From: Lachnospiraceae bacterium
GTDB lineage: Bacteria > Bacillota > Clostridia > Lachnospirales > Lachnospiraceae
Direction of reading: 5' to 3'
Assembly: GCA_024698485.1 (NCBI GenBank)
Contig: JAILRC010000019.1
Location: 1 to 64,000, forward strand
Length of the DNA stretch: 64,000 nt
The notes beneath the pieces are model-generated. The model saw only the letters and a program-made list of their open reading frames with translations, made no database searches and was not told the origin of the DNA. Shown piece after piece: positions 8,371-18,290 of this stretch; position 1 is the stretch's first letter; each line of letters opens with the position of its first letter. The position numbers were made by a program, and so were the translations under genes.

Positions 8371-9631
8371 ACCGGACAAGGCAGAGTTACTGAGATACGG
8401 TGTATTTTGCGGAGCCTTCTTTGTCATCGCATTTCTTACGGTGCTCTTTTCTTACTTAAGGATGGGAGAACATAAGTTCAATGCGGTGCATATCTGGACC
8501 AGCGTTGCTCTTACGGCTCTTGTTGCTGTGTATCAGTTCTTTAATATCAAAACAAAAAGTTTCAAAACCGAACAGTACATTCTTTCGGGTCTTGCTGTTC
8601 TGGCTTCGGGAGTTCTTTATCTGATCTTCGGACCTGCAACCCTTTTTCCGGTATGGATATTGGGCACGGTGATCATCAGCTGTTTCGTGGATCTCTCTAT
8701 CGGAATCCTTACGGGATACTTTTTCCTTCTTCAGGAATACCACTATTACGGAAGCGGATTGTACGGTCTTATAGTTTTGTTTGTTGTTATCACTCTGATC
8801 GGGATAGCTTCTTTCTTTGCCGGAAAGAACTTGCCCGAATCTGTGGGAGAGAAACTGGAGGGATTGTTCATGTTCGGAAGGAACAAAGAAGACAAGAATA
8901 TAAACAGCGAAAGAAACCTTGCCTACCTCGAGTCTTTTGCAACCGAACTTAATGTGAAGGGCGTCAATGATTATGATCTCAATAAGGCAGTGTTTGTAAG
9001 CGAAAAGACGCCTCAGGAAAAACTTTCGGAACTTGTTGAAAAGGAAGTTTTTGCAGAAGAGATAAAAGAAACGGCAACTGTGGTGAAGGCGGAAGAACCA
9101 AAAGTTTACGATTACGGAAAATATGCTGTTGAGAATTCGGCACTTCTCGAGACTCTTAAGGAAGTTAAAAAGAGTGCCTATGTACATTCGGTCAAGGTTG
9201 CGGCCATTGCCGGCAACTGTTCGCGTCATCTGGGACTGAACGTTGTGTTTACAAGAGCCGTCAGTCTTTACCATGAGATAGGAAAGAGCATGGAAGGAGA
9301 TCCTGTGGCAAATTCAAGGGAGATCCTCACCAAGAACGATTTCCCCGAAACCTTGATAAATGCAGTGGATGAAGTGACAAACAAGAAGAACCTCCCATTC
9401 ACATCCAGAGAGGCTTTTGTTGTTGCGGTCAGTGATACCATCATCACAACATATATTTATCTGAAAAAAACATCTCCGTCCATTTCAAATCTTAAGATCA
9501 TTGACAGTGCAATGACCAAGTATATGCTGAACGGCAGAGGTGACAATTCAGGGATCACCGTTAAAGATTGCGGTGATATAAAGAATTTCTTCCTTGAACT
9601 TCTGGAAGAATGGGAGAACAGTGCGAAATGA
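8327..9631 (+). CDS. shortened PgpH/YqfF-like membrane HD-domain protein, HD motif degenerate
   Basis: 434-aa protein in the position of pgpH, the c-di-AMP phosphodiesterase that in Bacillus and Listeria has about 700 residues. Here the large extracellular 7TMR-HDED domain is missing. The protein begins with roughly six membrane segments (about residues 20-190), has an acidic linker, then a cytoplasmic HD-like domain. The metal motif reads YHEIGK (H316-E317) instead of HDIGK, and the HHG motif expected downstream is not seen (NAVDEVTNKKN). A late AVSDTI keeps one aspartate. Hydrolase activity is therefore doubtful. ATG 8327 is chosen, GTG 8336 is an alternative; the gene overlaps phoH and, by ATGA, ybeY. 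Confidence 0.75.
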   Translation: MVRVEQAEIQDQKNKPDKAELLRYGVFCGAFFVIAFLTVLFSYLRMGEHKFNAVHIWTSVALTALVAVYQFFNIKTKSFKTEQYILSGLAVLASGVLYLIFGPATLFPVWILGTVIISCFVDLSIGILTGYFFLLQEYHYYGSGLYGLIVLFVVITLIGIASFFAGKNLPESVGEKLEGLFMFGRNKEDKNINSERNLAYLESFATELNVKGVNDYDLNKAVFVSEKTPQEKLSELVEKEVFAEEIKETATVVKAEEPKVYDYGKYAVENSALLETLKEVKKSAYVHSVKVAAIAGNCSRHLGLNVVFTRAVSLYHEIGKSMEGDPVANSREILTKNDFPETLINAVDEVTNKKNLPFTSREAFVVAVSDTIITTYIYLKKTSPSISNLKIIDSAMTKYMLNGRGDNSGITVKDCGDIKNFFLELLEEWENSAK

Positions 9632-10131
9632 ACATAAATTATGAATCGGATGTTGATACTTCGGGATATCTGGATTTTGATCCTGTTCCCGAGATCGAAA
9701 AGACTGTAAACGCTTGTGTCGATTACCTGAACTGTGAATATGAGGTACAGGTGAATGTTCTTATTACGGATAATGACACCATCCATGAAATGAACAGAGA
9801 GAACAGAGGCATCGACTGTCCCACGGATGTGCTTTCTTTCCCCATGATCGACTGGGAAACGCCCGGAAAATGTGATTTCAGCGAAGAGGATGAGATCTTT
9901 CTTTGCGATCCGGATTCGGGAGAACTGATCCTGGGAGATATTGTGATCTCCATAGACAAGGTTTTGGAGCAAGCATCCGAATACGGACATTCAAGGAAAA
10001 GAGAACTCCTTTTTCTTATTGCTCACAGCATGTTGCATCTTTTCGGATTTGATCATGAAGATGATGAAGAACGTGAAGAGATGGAAAGAATGCAAAGAGA
10101 GATTTTGGATTCCATCGGAGTAACAAGGTAG
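9628..10131 (+). CDS. ybeY: endoribonuclease YbeY, 16S rRNA maturation
   Basis: Zinc-dependent single-strand endoribonuclease acting in 16S rRNA 3'-end processing and ribosome quality control; 167 aa. The zinc motif H-x3-H-x5-H is intact as HSMLHLFGFDH (H133, H137, H143). TDVLSFPM in the middle is a second family signature. The acidic stretch around DFSEEDEIFLCDPDSG is longer than in short homologues but usual for Clostridia. The ATG at 9628 is chosen because it overlaps the previous stop as ATGA. Confidence 0.96.
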   Translation: MNINYESDVDTSGYLDFDPVPEIEKTVNACVDYLNCEYEVQVNVLITDNDTIHEMNRENRGIDCPTDVLSFPMIDWETPGKCDFSEEDEIFLCDPDSGELILGDIVISIDKVLEQASEYGHSRKRELLFLIAHSMLHLFGFDHEDDEEREEMERMQREILDSIGVTR

Positions 10132-10136
10132 TTTTA

Positions 10137-11765
10137 ATGGCTAACAAGAAGAGAAATTCATTTTATATCCAGGGCAGCATACTTGCGGCGGCCTCTGTCA
10201 TATCAAGACTGATCGGTATCGCCTTTAAGCTTCCCATACAGCGAATGCTGGGAGAAGTGGGATACGGTATCTATTCCGAAGCAAACGAGATCTACAGCAT
10301 GGCGCTTTTGCTTTCCACTTTCAGTATTCCCATGGCACTTTCGAAACTTGTTTCGGCAAGGGAGACAAAAAAAGAGTATGTCAATTCCTACAAGATCTTA
10401 AAGATTGGTTTTGTCTTTTCTTCTCTTTTGGGTCTTGCCACAGCCCTTTTGTTTTGGTTCTTTGCGGGTGAGATCTCGGCTTTTATGCTTCATGACGAAA
10501 AAGCAACGCTTCTGTTAAAAGCCCTGGCTCCCACCATTTTTGTTTTCTCGATCATGGGCGTATTAAGAGGTTTTTTCCAGGGAAAGAACACTGCATTGCC
10601 CACTTCGATCTCCCAGATCATCGAACAGATCGTTCATGTGGGTTCGGGTATCGCTCTTACGGCTCTTTTCTTAAAGATCTTTTCCGATAAAAACGACAGG
10701 ATCGTTTACGGAGCGGTGGGTGCTACTCTGGGAACTCTTGCGGGAGCTGTTACGGCCCTTGTTTTTCTGACCTTTATTTATGTGATCTACAGGCCGCTTC
10801 TCATGAAGAGGCTTACGAGAGACTACACGGGACATGAAGAGAGTAACGGCTTTTTGTTTAAGATGCTTCTGATTACCATGTTTCCCATAATGATAAACCA
10901 GATCCTCTATTCCGTAACCGGAACCATCGATACCGCCATGTCAAGTCATATCCTTGCATTAAAAGGTTTTGACGATGATACGAGACACACTTTGAACGGA
11001 ATCTATCTCGGACAGTTCAGGCTGCTCACCAATGTTCCCATTGCCGTGGCTTCGGCCATCGGGATCTCCATTATTCCCAATATGGTCATGGCTTCCACCG
11101 AGGGAAGATTAAAAGATGTACAGTTAAAGATACATCAGGCGGTAAAACTCAATATGATGATCGCCATTCCCAGTGCCTTCGGACTCATGGCTCTGGCTGA
11201 ACCCATAATCAACACACTTTTTGATAACGAAACCGGGGTGGGACCTGTTCTCATGCTGATGGGAGGAATGAGCATCGTCTTTTATGCCTATTCAACCACT
11301 ACCAACAGCATACTTCAGGGTATGGGACGTCTTCGCTATCCCGTGATGCATGCCATTGTGGGAATTATAGTCTATTGTATTTTTGATTTCTGGGTAATGT
11401 ATTACACGGATCTCGGTATATATACATTGGCTCTGGGATATATGGTATTCCCTTTTACCGTGGGACTTCTGAACTGGTTCAGGGTAGGCTTTGAAGCGGC
11501 TTACAGGCAGGAATTGTTAAAGACATTTGTTTTACCGACTCTGTTTTCAGTGATAATGGGCGTAGTGGCCTATCTTTTATACAGATTTTTGCTTCCTGTG
11601 CTCAGATGGCCTATCGTGGTCCTGGTCATATCCATCGGTACTGCGGGGCTGATTTATGCTTTTTTGATGATCTTCACCAGAACCCTTACAAAAGAAGAAA
11701 TGCTGGAATTACCCATGGGAGCGAGACTTGTAAGGCTTGTTGAAAAGACGGGATTTAAACTTTGA
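10137..11765 (+). CDS. MOP-superfamily flippase (SpoVB/MurJ/polysaccharide exporter type)
   Basis: 542-aa integral membrane protein with about 14 hydrophobic helices, starting with SILAAASVISRLIGIAFKLPIQRMLG, the standard opening of the MVF/MviN/SpoVB group. These proteins flip undecaprenyl-linked envelope precursors such as lipid II or polysaccharide units. GFFQGKNTALPTSISQIIEQ and ILQGMGR are recurrent motifs of the SpoVB branch. The gene follows ybeY by 5 bp and overlaps the next stop/start (TGATG), so it belongs to the same transcript. The substrate is not defined by sequence. Confidence 0.85.
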   Translation: MANKKRNSFYIQGSILAAASVISRLIGIAFKLPIQRMLGEVGYGIYSEANEIYSMALLLSTFSIPMALSKLVSARETKKEYVNSYKILKIGFVFSSLLGLATALLFWFFAGEISAFMLHDEKATLLLKALAPTIFVFSIMGVLRGFFQGKNTALPTSISQIIEQIVHVGSGIALTALFLKIFSDKNDRIVYGAVGATLGTLAGAVTALVFLTFIYVIYRPLLMKRLTRDYTGHEESNGFLFKMLLITMFPIMINQILYSVTGTIDTAMSSHILALKGFDDDTRHTLNGIYLGQFRLLTNVPIAVASAIGISIIPNMVMASTEGRLKDVQLKIHQAVKLNMMIAIPSAFGLMALAEPIINTLFDNETGVGPVLMLMGGMSIVFYAYSTTTNSILQGMGRLRYPVMHAIVGIIVYCIFDFWVMYYTDLGIYTLALGYMVFPFTVGLLNWFRVGFEAAYRQELLKTFVLPTLFSVIMGVVAYLLYRFLLPVLRWPIVVLVISIGTAGLIYAFLMIFTRTLTKEEMLELPMGARLVRLVEKTGFKL

Positions 11766-13042
11766 TGGCTGAAGAAAAGAAAAATATAATAGCTGTTATC
11801 GGCGGCGGCGCCGGAGGTATGACCGCCGCAATTTTTGCGTCTCTGGACGGACATTCCCGGGTCGTGATCTTTGAAGCGAAAGATGCTCCCGGAAAGAAGA
11901 TAAAAGGGACGGGAAACGGTAAATGCAATTTTACAAACGACAACATGGATCTTAAGTTTTACCGCGGAGAAGATCCGAAATTTGCAGCTGATGCACTGAA
12001 ACGTTTTGACAATGAAGCAGCAAAACTCTTCTTTAAAAAGATGGGCATCAGACCCAAGGAAAAGAACGGAGGATACATCTATCCAAATTCCGAAGAGGCA
12101 TCCTCGGTTTCTGCAGCTTTAAGACTCACGGCGGAAGAACGTGACGTAAAGTTCATATTCGAAAAAGTCCGGGAAGTAAAAAAAGCGGGGAATGGATTTG
12201 TTGTAAATGACCGCAGATTTGACAAAGTCATCCTTGCCTGCGGCAGTTTTGCCAATATGAAGGACAGGAATGAATTTAACGGTTATGTTCTTGCCAAGGG
12301 ACTGGGACATAGGATCACGCCTCTTTATCCCGCATTGTGTCAGATCAGATGTGCGGAAAAGTTTTTTAAGACCATCAACGGTGTAAGAACGGAAGCTTCA
12401 CTAAAAGTGCTGGAAGACGACCAAGAAATGGCCTTCGAAAAGGGTGAATTACTTTTTACGGATTACGGAGTATCCGGCATACCCGCATTTCAACTCAGCA
12501 GATTTTGCGCCGAAGCAAAAGCCAAAGGGAAAAAGGTGACCTTAAAGATCAATTTTTTGCCCGATACAGACATTTCCGAAGTCAAAAGGGAAGTAGATAC
12601 AAGATTAACAGAGAGAGCCGGAAAAGGGCGAAATATTGAAGAATCAATGTATGGTCTTTTAAACCACAAATTAAATTTCGTTCTTTTAAATCTTTCGGGG
12701 ATGGATCCCACGGGAAAAATAAGTGGCATTGATGAAAAAAAGAAAGAGAAACTCATTAAAAACCTTACGGATCTCACTCTTGAAGTCACAGGAACCAATG
12801 ATTTTTCCTTTGCTCAGGTGGTTGCGGGAGGCGTTGACACCCGTGAGATAGATGAAGAGACCATGGGATCTCTCAAATGCCCCGGGCTTTATTTTGCCGG
12901 AGAGATCATGGATATAGACGGCACCTGCGGAGGCTATAATCTTCAATGGGCCTGGAGCTCCGGAGCCATAGCGGGGCTTGCCGCAAGCGGCAATGATGTG
13001 CCCGAAGATTTTATTACGTTCATTAACGGTAGATTCGAATGA
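11765..13042 (+). CDS. NAD(P)/FAD-dependent oxidoreductase, HI0933/BaiN family
   Basis: 425-aa flavoprotein of the HI0933-like (TIGR00275) family. The dinucleotide fold opens with VIGGGAGGMTAAIFA, followed by APGKKIKGTGNGKCNFTN, the family signature. The C-terminal FAD-binding block GLYFAGEIMDIDGTCGGYN and LQWAWSSG is complete. The true substrate is unknown for most members; BaiN is tied to bile-acid dehydroxylation only in particular gut clostridia, so I do not transfer that role. ATG 11765 overlaps the flippase stop, and the 3' end overlaps the next gene by ATGA. Confidence 0.9.
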   Translation: MAEEKKNIIAVIGGGAGGMTAAIFASLDGHSRVVIFEAKDAPGKKIKGTGNGKCNFTNDNMDLKFYRGEDPKFAADALKRFDNEAAKLFFKKMGIRPKEKNGGYIYPNSEEASSVSAALRLTAEERDVKFIFEKVREVKKAGNGFVVNDRRFDKVILACGSFANMKDRNEFNGYVLAKGLGHRITPLYPALCQIRCAEKFFKTINGVRTEASLKVLEDDQEMAFEKGELLFTDYGVSGIPAFQLSRFCAEAKAKGKKVTLKINFLPDTDISEVKREVDTRLTERAGKGRNIEESMYGLLNHKLNFVLLNLSGMDPTGKISGIDEKKKEKLIKNLTDLTLEVTGTNDFSFAQVVAGGVDTREIDEETMGSLKCPGLYFAGEIMDIDGTCGGYNLQWAWSSGAIAGLAASGNDVPEDFITFINGRFE

Positions 13043-14646
13043 TAAGATTACAGATAAAACTCAGATTAAAACAAAAGGCAGAAGAACTTCCTGCACTTAT
13101 CTCAAAAGAATTAAAAGAAGATGTTGAGGATCTTTCTTTTGAGATCGTTAAAAGATCACTGGATGCAAGAGATAAATCAAACATATTTTGGCTCTACACA
13201 GTTGATGTGGATCTGAGATCGGAGAAAAAAGAAGAAAAATGCATCGGCCGTTCAAAAGGAAAGATCACAAAGGTATCAAAAACAGGTTATTCTTTTGAGC
13301 CTAAGGGAACGGTAAAGATGGATTTAAGACCTGTGGTGGTGGGCTGTGGTCCCGCAGGACTGTTCGCAGCATATATGCTGGCAAAAAACGGTTACAGACC
13401 CATTGTTCTTGAACGGGGCGAAGATGTGGATGCCAGACAGAAAACCGTGGAAAGCTTTTGGGCGGGAAACAGCCTGGATCCCAACAGCAACGTGCAGTTC
13501 GGTGAAGGCGGAGCAGGAACTTTTTCCGACGGAAAACTGAATACGGGAGTGAAAGATCCTATGGGACGCATAGGCTTTGTACTTGAAACTTTTGTACAAC
13601 ACGGAGCAGATCCCGAGATAAGATATGTCAATAAACCTCATATAGGTACCGACGAATTAAAAAAAGTGGTTAAGAATATGAGAAACGAGGCAATTGCAAA
13701 CGGAGCCGAGTTTCGCTTTAATTGCTGTGTTACAGATGTAGAATCCGATAAAGAAGGAGCGCTTTCCGCAGTGGTTGTAAACGGGAATGAAAAGATCCCC
13801 TGCAACATCTGTATCCTTGCCATAGGTCACAGTTCCAGAGATACATTTGATGTCCTGTCCAAAAAGAAACTCACCATGACTCCCAAGGCCTTTGCCATAG
13901 GTCTTCGAATGGAACATCTTCAGGAAGTTATAGGTTTTTCGCAGTACGGGAACAGTTTTAAAGATCTTCCCGCGGCGGATTACAAGATGACTTATTCCGC
14001 CAAGGACGGACGAGGGGTCTATTCCTTCTGCATGTGTCCGGGAGGCTTTGTGGTAAATGCTTCCTCTGAAGAAGGAAAAACTTGTGTCAATGGTATGAGC
14101 AATCACGCCAGAAACGAGAAAAATGCCAATTCTGCCATTGTAGTACAGGTTAATCCGGAGGATTTTGCGAGGGAAGGCTTCGAGGGTGTTCTTGCGGGAA
14201 TGAGATTTCAGCAGAAATGGGAAGAAAATTGTTTTAAAGTGGGAGGAGGAAAGATCCCCGTTCAACGTTTTGAAGATTTTAAAAATGGTAAGGAAACTGT
14301 TGAATTCGGCTCTGTGTTGCCAAATTCAAAGGGTCTGTACGTAAAATCCGATCTTTCCCCATGCTTGCCTAAATACGTAAAAGAGGATATAATTGAAGCA
14401 GTAATGGGTTTTGACGCAAAACTGAAAGGTTTTGCAGAAGGTGATGCGATCTTGTCGGGAGTGGAAACCAGAACTTCTTCACCTGTACGGATAGAAAGAA
14501 ACGATAACGGAGAATCCGACATTCCCGGACTTTATCCCTGCGGGGAAGGGGCCGGATATGCGGGAGGCATCACCAGCGCAGCCGTTGACGGTATTAAGAT
14601 CTTCGAAATGATAGCCACAAAATACGAGAGGCCTACAAATGACTGA
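13039..14646 (+). CDS. FAD-dependent dehydrogenase (COG2509-like)
   Basis: 535-aa flavoprotein with an N-terminal ~90-residue alpha/beta segment before the nucleotide-binding fold VVVGCGPAGLFAAYMLAKNG. QFGEGGAGTFSDGKLNTGV is a strong signature of the COG2509 group. The C-terminus has the FAD closing motif GLYPCGEGAGYAGGITSAAVDG. Function is uncharacterised. It overlaps its upstream neighbour (ATGA) and proB (8 bp), so two flavoproteins lie directly ahead of the proline genes. Confidence 0.88.
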   Translation: MIRLQIKLRLKQKAEELPALISKELKEDVEDLSFEIVKRSLDARDKSNIFWLYTVDVDLRSEKKEEKCIGRSKGKITKVSKTGYSFEPKGTVKMDLRPVVVGCGPAGLFAAYMLAKNGYRPIVLERGEDVDARQKTVESFWAGNSLDPNSNVQFGEGGAGTFSDGKLNTGVKDPMGRIGFVLETFVQHGADPEIRYVNKPHIGTDELKKVVKNMRNEAIANGAEFRFNCCVTDVESDKEGALSAVVVNGNEKIPCNICILAIGHSSRDTFDVLSKKKLTMTPKAFAIGLRMEHLQEVIGFSQYGNSFKDLPAADYKMTYSAKDGRGVYSFCMCPGGFVVNASSEEGKTCVNGMSNHARNEKNANSAIVVQVNPEDFAREGFEGVLAGMRFQQKWEENCFKVGGGKIPVQRFEDFKNGKETVEFGSVLPNSKGLYVKSDLSPCLPKYVKEDIIEAVMGFDAKLKGFAEGDAILSGVETRTSSPVRIERNDNGESDIPGLYPCGEGAGYAGGITSAAVDGIKIFEMIATKYERPTND

Positions 14647-15478
14647 AAGAGAACGATTAAAAACCAGACAGAGGATAGTGATAAAGGTGGGAAGTTCCAC
14701 CATCACATATGCCGAGACGGGTACCATCAATTATTCCAAGCTTGAAAAACTTGTGAGGATAATCGCAGATATACACAATATGGGCAAGGAAGTTGTCCTG
14801 GTGAGTTCCGGAGCCATTGCAGTGGGCAGACATGCCATAGGCCTCAACGAAAAGCCCAAAACCCTTGCCTGCAAGCAGGCTTGCGCAGCCATCGGTCAGG
14901 CAGCTCTCATGACGGTGTACAAGAAGCTTTTTTCGGAGTACAATCAGACTTGTGCCCAGATCCTTCTTACAAAATATACATTTATGCAGGATGAATCGTA
15001 CAACAACGCCTGCAACACGTTAAACGAACTTCTTTCCATGGGAGTCATTCCCATAGTTAACGAAAATGATACGGTCTCCACGGCGGAGATCGAGATCGGA
15101 GACAACGATTCGCTTTCTGCCTATGTTTCGTCCATGATAAAAGGCGATCTTCTCATCATTCTTTCGGACATAGACGGACTCTATACCGACAATCCCAGGA
15201 TCAATAAGGATGCGGTGTTTATACCCGTAGTGAAGGAAGTTAGTAAGGAAGTGTTTGAAATGGCCAAAGGCGCCGGAAGCGACGTGGGCACCGGAGGCAT
15301 GAGCACGAAGATACATGCTGCGGAAATGGCCACCAGATCCGGAGCGGACATGGTCATCATAAACGGCGATGACATGGAGAACATCAGAGCAGTAATGAAC
15401 GGAGAAGAAAAAGGAACTCTGTTTGTGGCAAATAAAGACGAAAAATATGATTTCAGGCAAACGAAGGGAGGCTTTTAA
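14639..15478 (+). CDS. proB: glutamate 5-kinase
   Basis: First enzyme of proline synthesis: phosphorylates glutamate to gamma-glutamyl phosphate in the cytoplasm. The 279-aa protein is an amino-acid kinase fold only: VIKVGSSTI at the N-terminus, VLVSSGAIAVG, INENDTVS-like VNENDTVSTAEI, DNDSLSAYV and the late GTGGMSTKIHAAEMA. The C-terminal PUA domain of the 367-aa E. coli enzyme is missing, as in many Clostridia. The ATG overlaps the previous gene by 8 bp, and proA follows after one base. Confidence 0.96.
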   Translation: MTERERLKTRQRIVIKVGSSTITYAETGTINYSKLEKLVRIIADIHNMGKEVVLVSSGAIAVGRHAIGLNEKPKTLACKQACAAIGQAALMTVYKKLFSEYNQTCAQILLTKYTFMQDESYNNACNTLNELLSMGVIPIVNENDTVSTAEIEIGDNDSLSAYVSSMIKGDLLIILSDIDGLYTDNPRINKDAVFIPVVKEVSKEVFEMAKGAGSDVGTGGMSTKIHAAEMATRSGADMVIINGDDMENIRAVMNGEEKGTLFVANKDEKYDFRQTKGGF

Positions 15479-15479
15479 T

Positions 15480-16733
15480 ATGAGTACTTATATCACCGAG
15501 ATCGGTAAAAGGGCAAAGATCGCATCTGTGGCCGTAAAAAATCTTTCTACAGATGTAAAAAACCGAATTTTAAGGGAATGCTCCGAAACTCTCAAGGAAA
15601 ACATGGATATGATCCTTGAGGCTAACCGAAAGGATGTAGAAGCTGCAAAAGCAAAGGGCATCAGCGAAGCAATGCTTGACCGCCTTGCATTGAACGAGAA
15701 GCGTATACTTGATATGGCTGCGGGTCTCATTACCGTTATGGGTCTTCCGGATCCCGTAGGTGAAGTGGTTTCCATGACATTGCGTCCCAACGGACTGCAG
15801 ATCGGAAAAAAGAGAGTCCCTCTCGGAGTCATCGCACTGATCTACGAATCCAGACCAAATGTGACCATTGATGCCTTCGGACTTTGCTTTAAAGCCGGAA
15901 ATGTCAGCATATTACGCGGCGGTTCCGATGCGGTGAATACAAATGCCATACTTTCACAGCTCATGAGAGACATCCTCAATGAGAACGGAACCAATCCCGA
16001 CGCCTTGATCTTTTTGGAAAAGACTGACAGAGAATACGTCAATGAACTCATGAAACTGAATGATTACGTGGATGTCATCATTCCCAGAGGCGGGGCAAGC
16101 CTCATTGACAATGTGGTTCAGAATTCCACGGTTCCCGTTATACAGACGGGCATAGGAAATTGCCACATATACATCGACAAGCTCATTGATGACGAGATGG
16201 CTCTCAACATCATTGAAAATGCCAAGACCCAGAGATACGGAGTCTGCAATGCCTGCGAATCCCTCGTGATCCATGAGGAGTCTTCGGAACGTATCATTCC
16301 CAAGATCTATGAACTTCTTACGGTGAAGCACGGTGTGGAGATCCGCGGTGATGAAAGAGCAAGGGCCATCTGTCCCGAGATCAAGCCCGCCACGGATGAG
16401 GACTACTATGAAGAATATCTGGATAAGATCGTTTCCATGAAGGTGGTGGATCATACACCCGAAGCCATTGACTGGATCAACGAACATTCATCGGGACATT
16501 CGGAAGCCATTGTGACAAAGAATTACAACCACGCCATGAGATTCCTGAACGAGATCGACTCGGCTGCGGTTTATGTCAATGCATCCACAAGGTTTACGGA
16601 CGGTGCGGAGTTCGGATATGGAGCGGAGATAGGCATTTCCACACAGAAGCTTCATGCCAGAGGACCTTTGGGACTTCATGAACTTACCACTATCAAATAT
16701 ATTATTTTTGGAACAGGTCAGATCAGAGAATAA
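15480..16733 (+). CDS. proA: gamma-glutamyl phosphate reductase
   Basis: Second proline-pathway enzyme: NADPH-dependent reduction of glutamyl 5-phosphate to the semialdehyde. 417 aa. Signatures are VPLGVIALIYESRPNVT, ILRGGSDAVNTN and the catalytic-cysteine region RYGVCNACESLV. The ATG at 15480 is chosen behind GAAGGGAGG (15463-15471); longer in-frame starts would run into proB coding sequence. The stop overlaps the miaB start (TAATG). Confidence 0.97.
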   Translation: MSTYITEIGKRAKIASVAVKNLSTDVKNRILRECSETLKENMDMILEANRKDVEAAKAKGISEAMLDRLALNEKRILDMAAGLITVMGLPDPVGEVVSMTLRPNGLQIGKKRVPLGVIALIYESRPNVTIDAFGLCFKAGNVSILRGGSDAVNTNAILSQLMRDILNENGTNPDALIFLEKTDREYVNELMKLNDYVDVIIPRGGASLIDNVVQNSTVPVIQTGIGNCHIYIDKLIDDEMALNIIENAKTQRYGVCNACESLVIHEESSERIIPKIYELLTVKHGVEIRGDERARAICPEIKPATDEDYYEEYLDKIVSMKVVDHTPEAIDWINEHSSGHSEAIVTKNYNHAMRFLNEIDSAAVYVNASTRFTDGAEFGYGAEIGISTQKLHARGPLGLHELTTIKYIIFGTGQIRE

Positions 16734-18151
16734 TGGAATTTATACCTAATACGGAACCGGAAAGACAATACTGGTTCATGGACAGGCTCAGGAGCATGAT
16801 CGCTGAAGAAGCACAAAGAGCCGGGAGAGATTTAACTTACTGCATCCGGACTTTCGGGTGTCAGATGAATGCGAAGGATTCAGAGAAACTTGCGGGGGTC
16901 CTTGAAAACATAGGCTACAAGGAAGCGGATTCGGAAAATGCGGATTTTGTCATCTACAATACGTGTACGGTGAGAGAAAACGCCAACACCAGGGTTTATG
17001 GCAGGATAGGCTATCTCGGTACCCTGAAAGCTAAGAATCCTTTCATGAAGATAGCGCTTTGCGGCTGCATGATGCAGGAAGCTCATGAAGTTGAAAAGGT
17101 AAAGAAAAGCTATCGATTCGTGGATATAGTTTTTGGAACCCACAATATTTTCAAACTTGCGGAACTCATATACGAAAAAATGAACTCCGAAAACAAACAG
17201 CTCATAGATATCTGGGAAGGAACTTCAGAGATCGTCGAGGATCTGCCCAGTTCCAGGAAGTTTGATTTTAAAGCGGGGATCAACATCACATACGGTTGTG
17301 ATAATTTTTGCACATATTGCATCGTTCCCTACGTAAGAGGAAGGGAAAGAAGCAGGAAACCCGAAGATATCGTTAAAGAAGCAAAGGAACTGGCTGCTAA
17401 AGGAGTGATAGAAGTCATGCTCCTGGGCCAGAACGTGAATTCTTACGGTAAAGGTCTGGAAGAGCACTGCAGTTTTGCGGAACTTCTTAAAAAGGTCTGT
17501 GAAGTGGAGGGGATTAAGCGTGTGAGATTTATGACTCCCCATCCCAAGGATTTCTCGGACGAAGTTATAGAAGTTATGAAAAATGAGCCGAAGATCTGTG
17601 CCCATGTGCATCTTCCCGTCCAATCCGGAAGCAGTGCGATCCTTAAAAGGATGAATCGTCATTACGCGAAAGAACAGTATCTTACTCTTGTAGAAAAAAT
17701 TAAAAGAGAGCTTCCCGGCGTGGCTCTTACCACGGATATCATCGTGGGCTTCCCGGGAGAAACGGAAGAAGATTTTCTGGATACGGTGGATGTGGTGAGA
17801 AAATGCGGTTTTGATTCGGCTTTTACTTTCATTTACTCCAAGAGAACGGGAACTCCCGCAGCAAGCTATCCGGACGAAGTGCCGGAAGATGTGGTAAAAG
17901 ACAGGTTTGAACGCCTCCTTGCAGTATGCAGGGAAGAGTCGGAAAAGGCTGCCGAGCGTCTTACGGGAAAAACAGCGGAGGTCCTGGTGGAAGGCCTTGA
18001 CGAAGGTAAGTCCGGAATGCTTACGGGAAGGCTTTCAAACAACCTTCTTGTTCATTTTGAAGGCTGCGAAAACCTCATCGGAAAGATCCTCAAAGTGAAA
18101 CTGGACGAATGCAAAGGATTTTACTATTTGGGAAGTTTATTGTCTGAATAA
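16733..18151 (+). CDS. miaB: tRNA-2-methylthio-N6-isopentenyladenosine synthase
   Basis: Radical-SAM methylthiotransferase that adds the 2-methylthio group to i6A37 of tRNAs. 472 aa. The N-terminal UPF0004 domain holds three cluster cysteines (in [20 protein letters not shown] and CGCMMQE). The radical-SAM cysteines are in [21 protein letters not shown]. The C-terminal ~65 residues form the TRAM domain. A start-proximal extension of about 35 residues before the first motif is usual in Clostridia. The substrate base is made by MiaA, encoded near 62 kb. It ends the transcript at a strong terminator. Confidence 0.95.
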   Translation: MEFIPNTEPERQYWFMDRLRSMIAEEAQRAGRDLTYCIRTFGCQMNAKDSEKLAGVLENIGYKEADSENADFVIYNTCTVRENANTRVYGRIGYLGTLKAKNPFMKIALCGCMMQEAHEVEKVKKSYRFVDIVFGTHNIFKLAELIYEKMNSENKQLIDIWEGTSEIVEDLPSSRKFDFKAGINITYGCDNFCTYCIVPYVRGRERSRKPEDIVKEAKELAAKGVIEVMLLGQNVNSYGKGLEEHCSFAELLKKVCEVEGIKRVRFMTPHPKDFSDEVIEVMKNEPKICAHVHLPVQSGSSAILKRMNRHYAKEQYLTLVEKIKRELPGVALTTDIIVGFPGETEEDFLDTVDVVRKCGFDSAFTFIYSKRTGTPAASYPDEVPEDVVKDRFERLLAVCREESEKAAERLTGKTAEVLVEGLDEGKSGMLTGRLSNNLLVHFEGCENLIGKILKVKLDECKGFYYLGSLLSE

Positions 18152-18156
18152 TTTAT

Positions 18157-18197
18157 GGAATGCACAAAATTTTAAACTTTGTGCATTCCTTTTTTTC
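18157..18197 (+). terminator. intrinsic terminator after miaB
   Basis: A 12-bp stem, GGAATGCACAAA (18157-18168) / TTTGTGCATTCC (18178-18189), is followed by a run of seven T residues. Confidence 0.93.
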
Positions 18198-18204
18198 TTA
18201 AGCC

Positions 18205-18232
18205 TTGACAGTTCTTTAAAAATCTATATAAT
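18205..18232 (+). promoter_or_regulatory. promoter of rny
   Basis: Consensus TTGACA (18205-18210) is followed by a 16-bp spacer and TATAAT (18227-18232). It starts directly after the miaB terminator. Confidence 0.85.
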
Positions 18233-18290
18233 TAAATCTGTGTGCAAATTTAGCATTTGCATACATAATTTCATAGGAGGTGTTCCGCAT

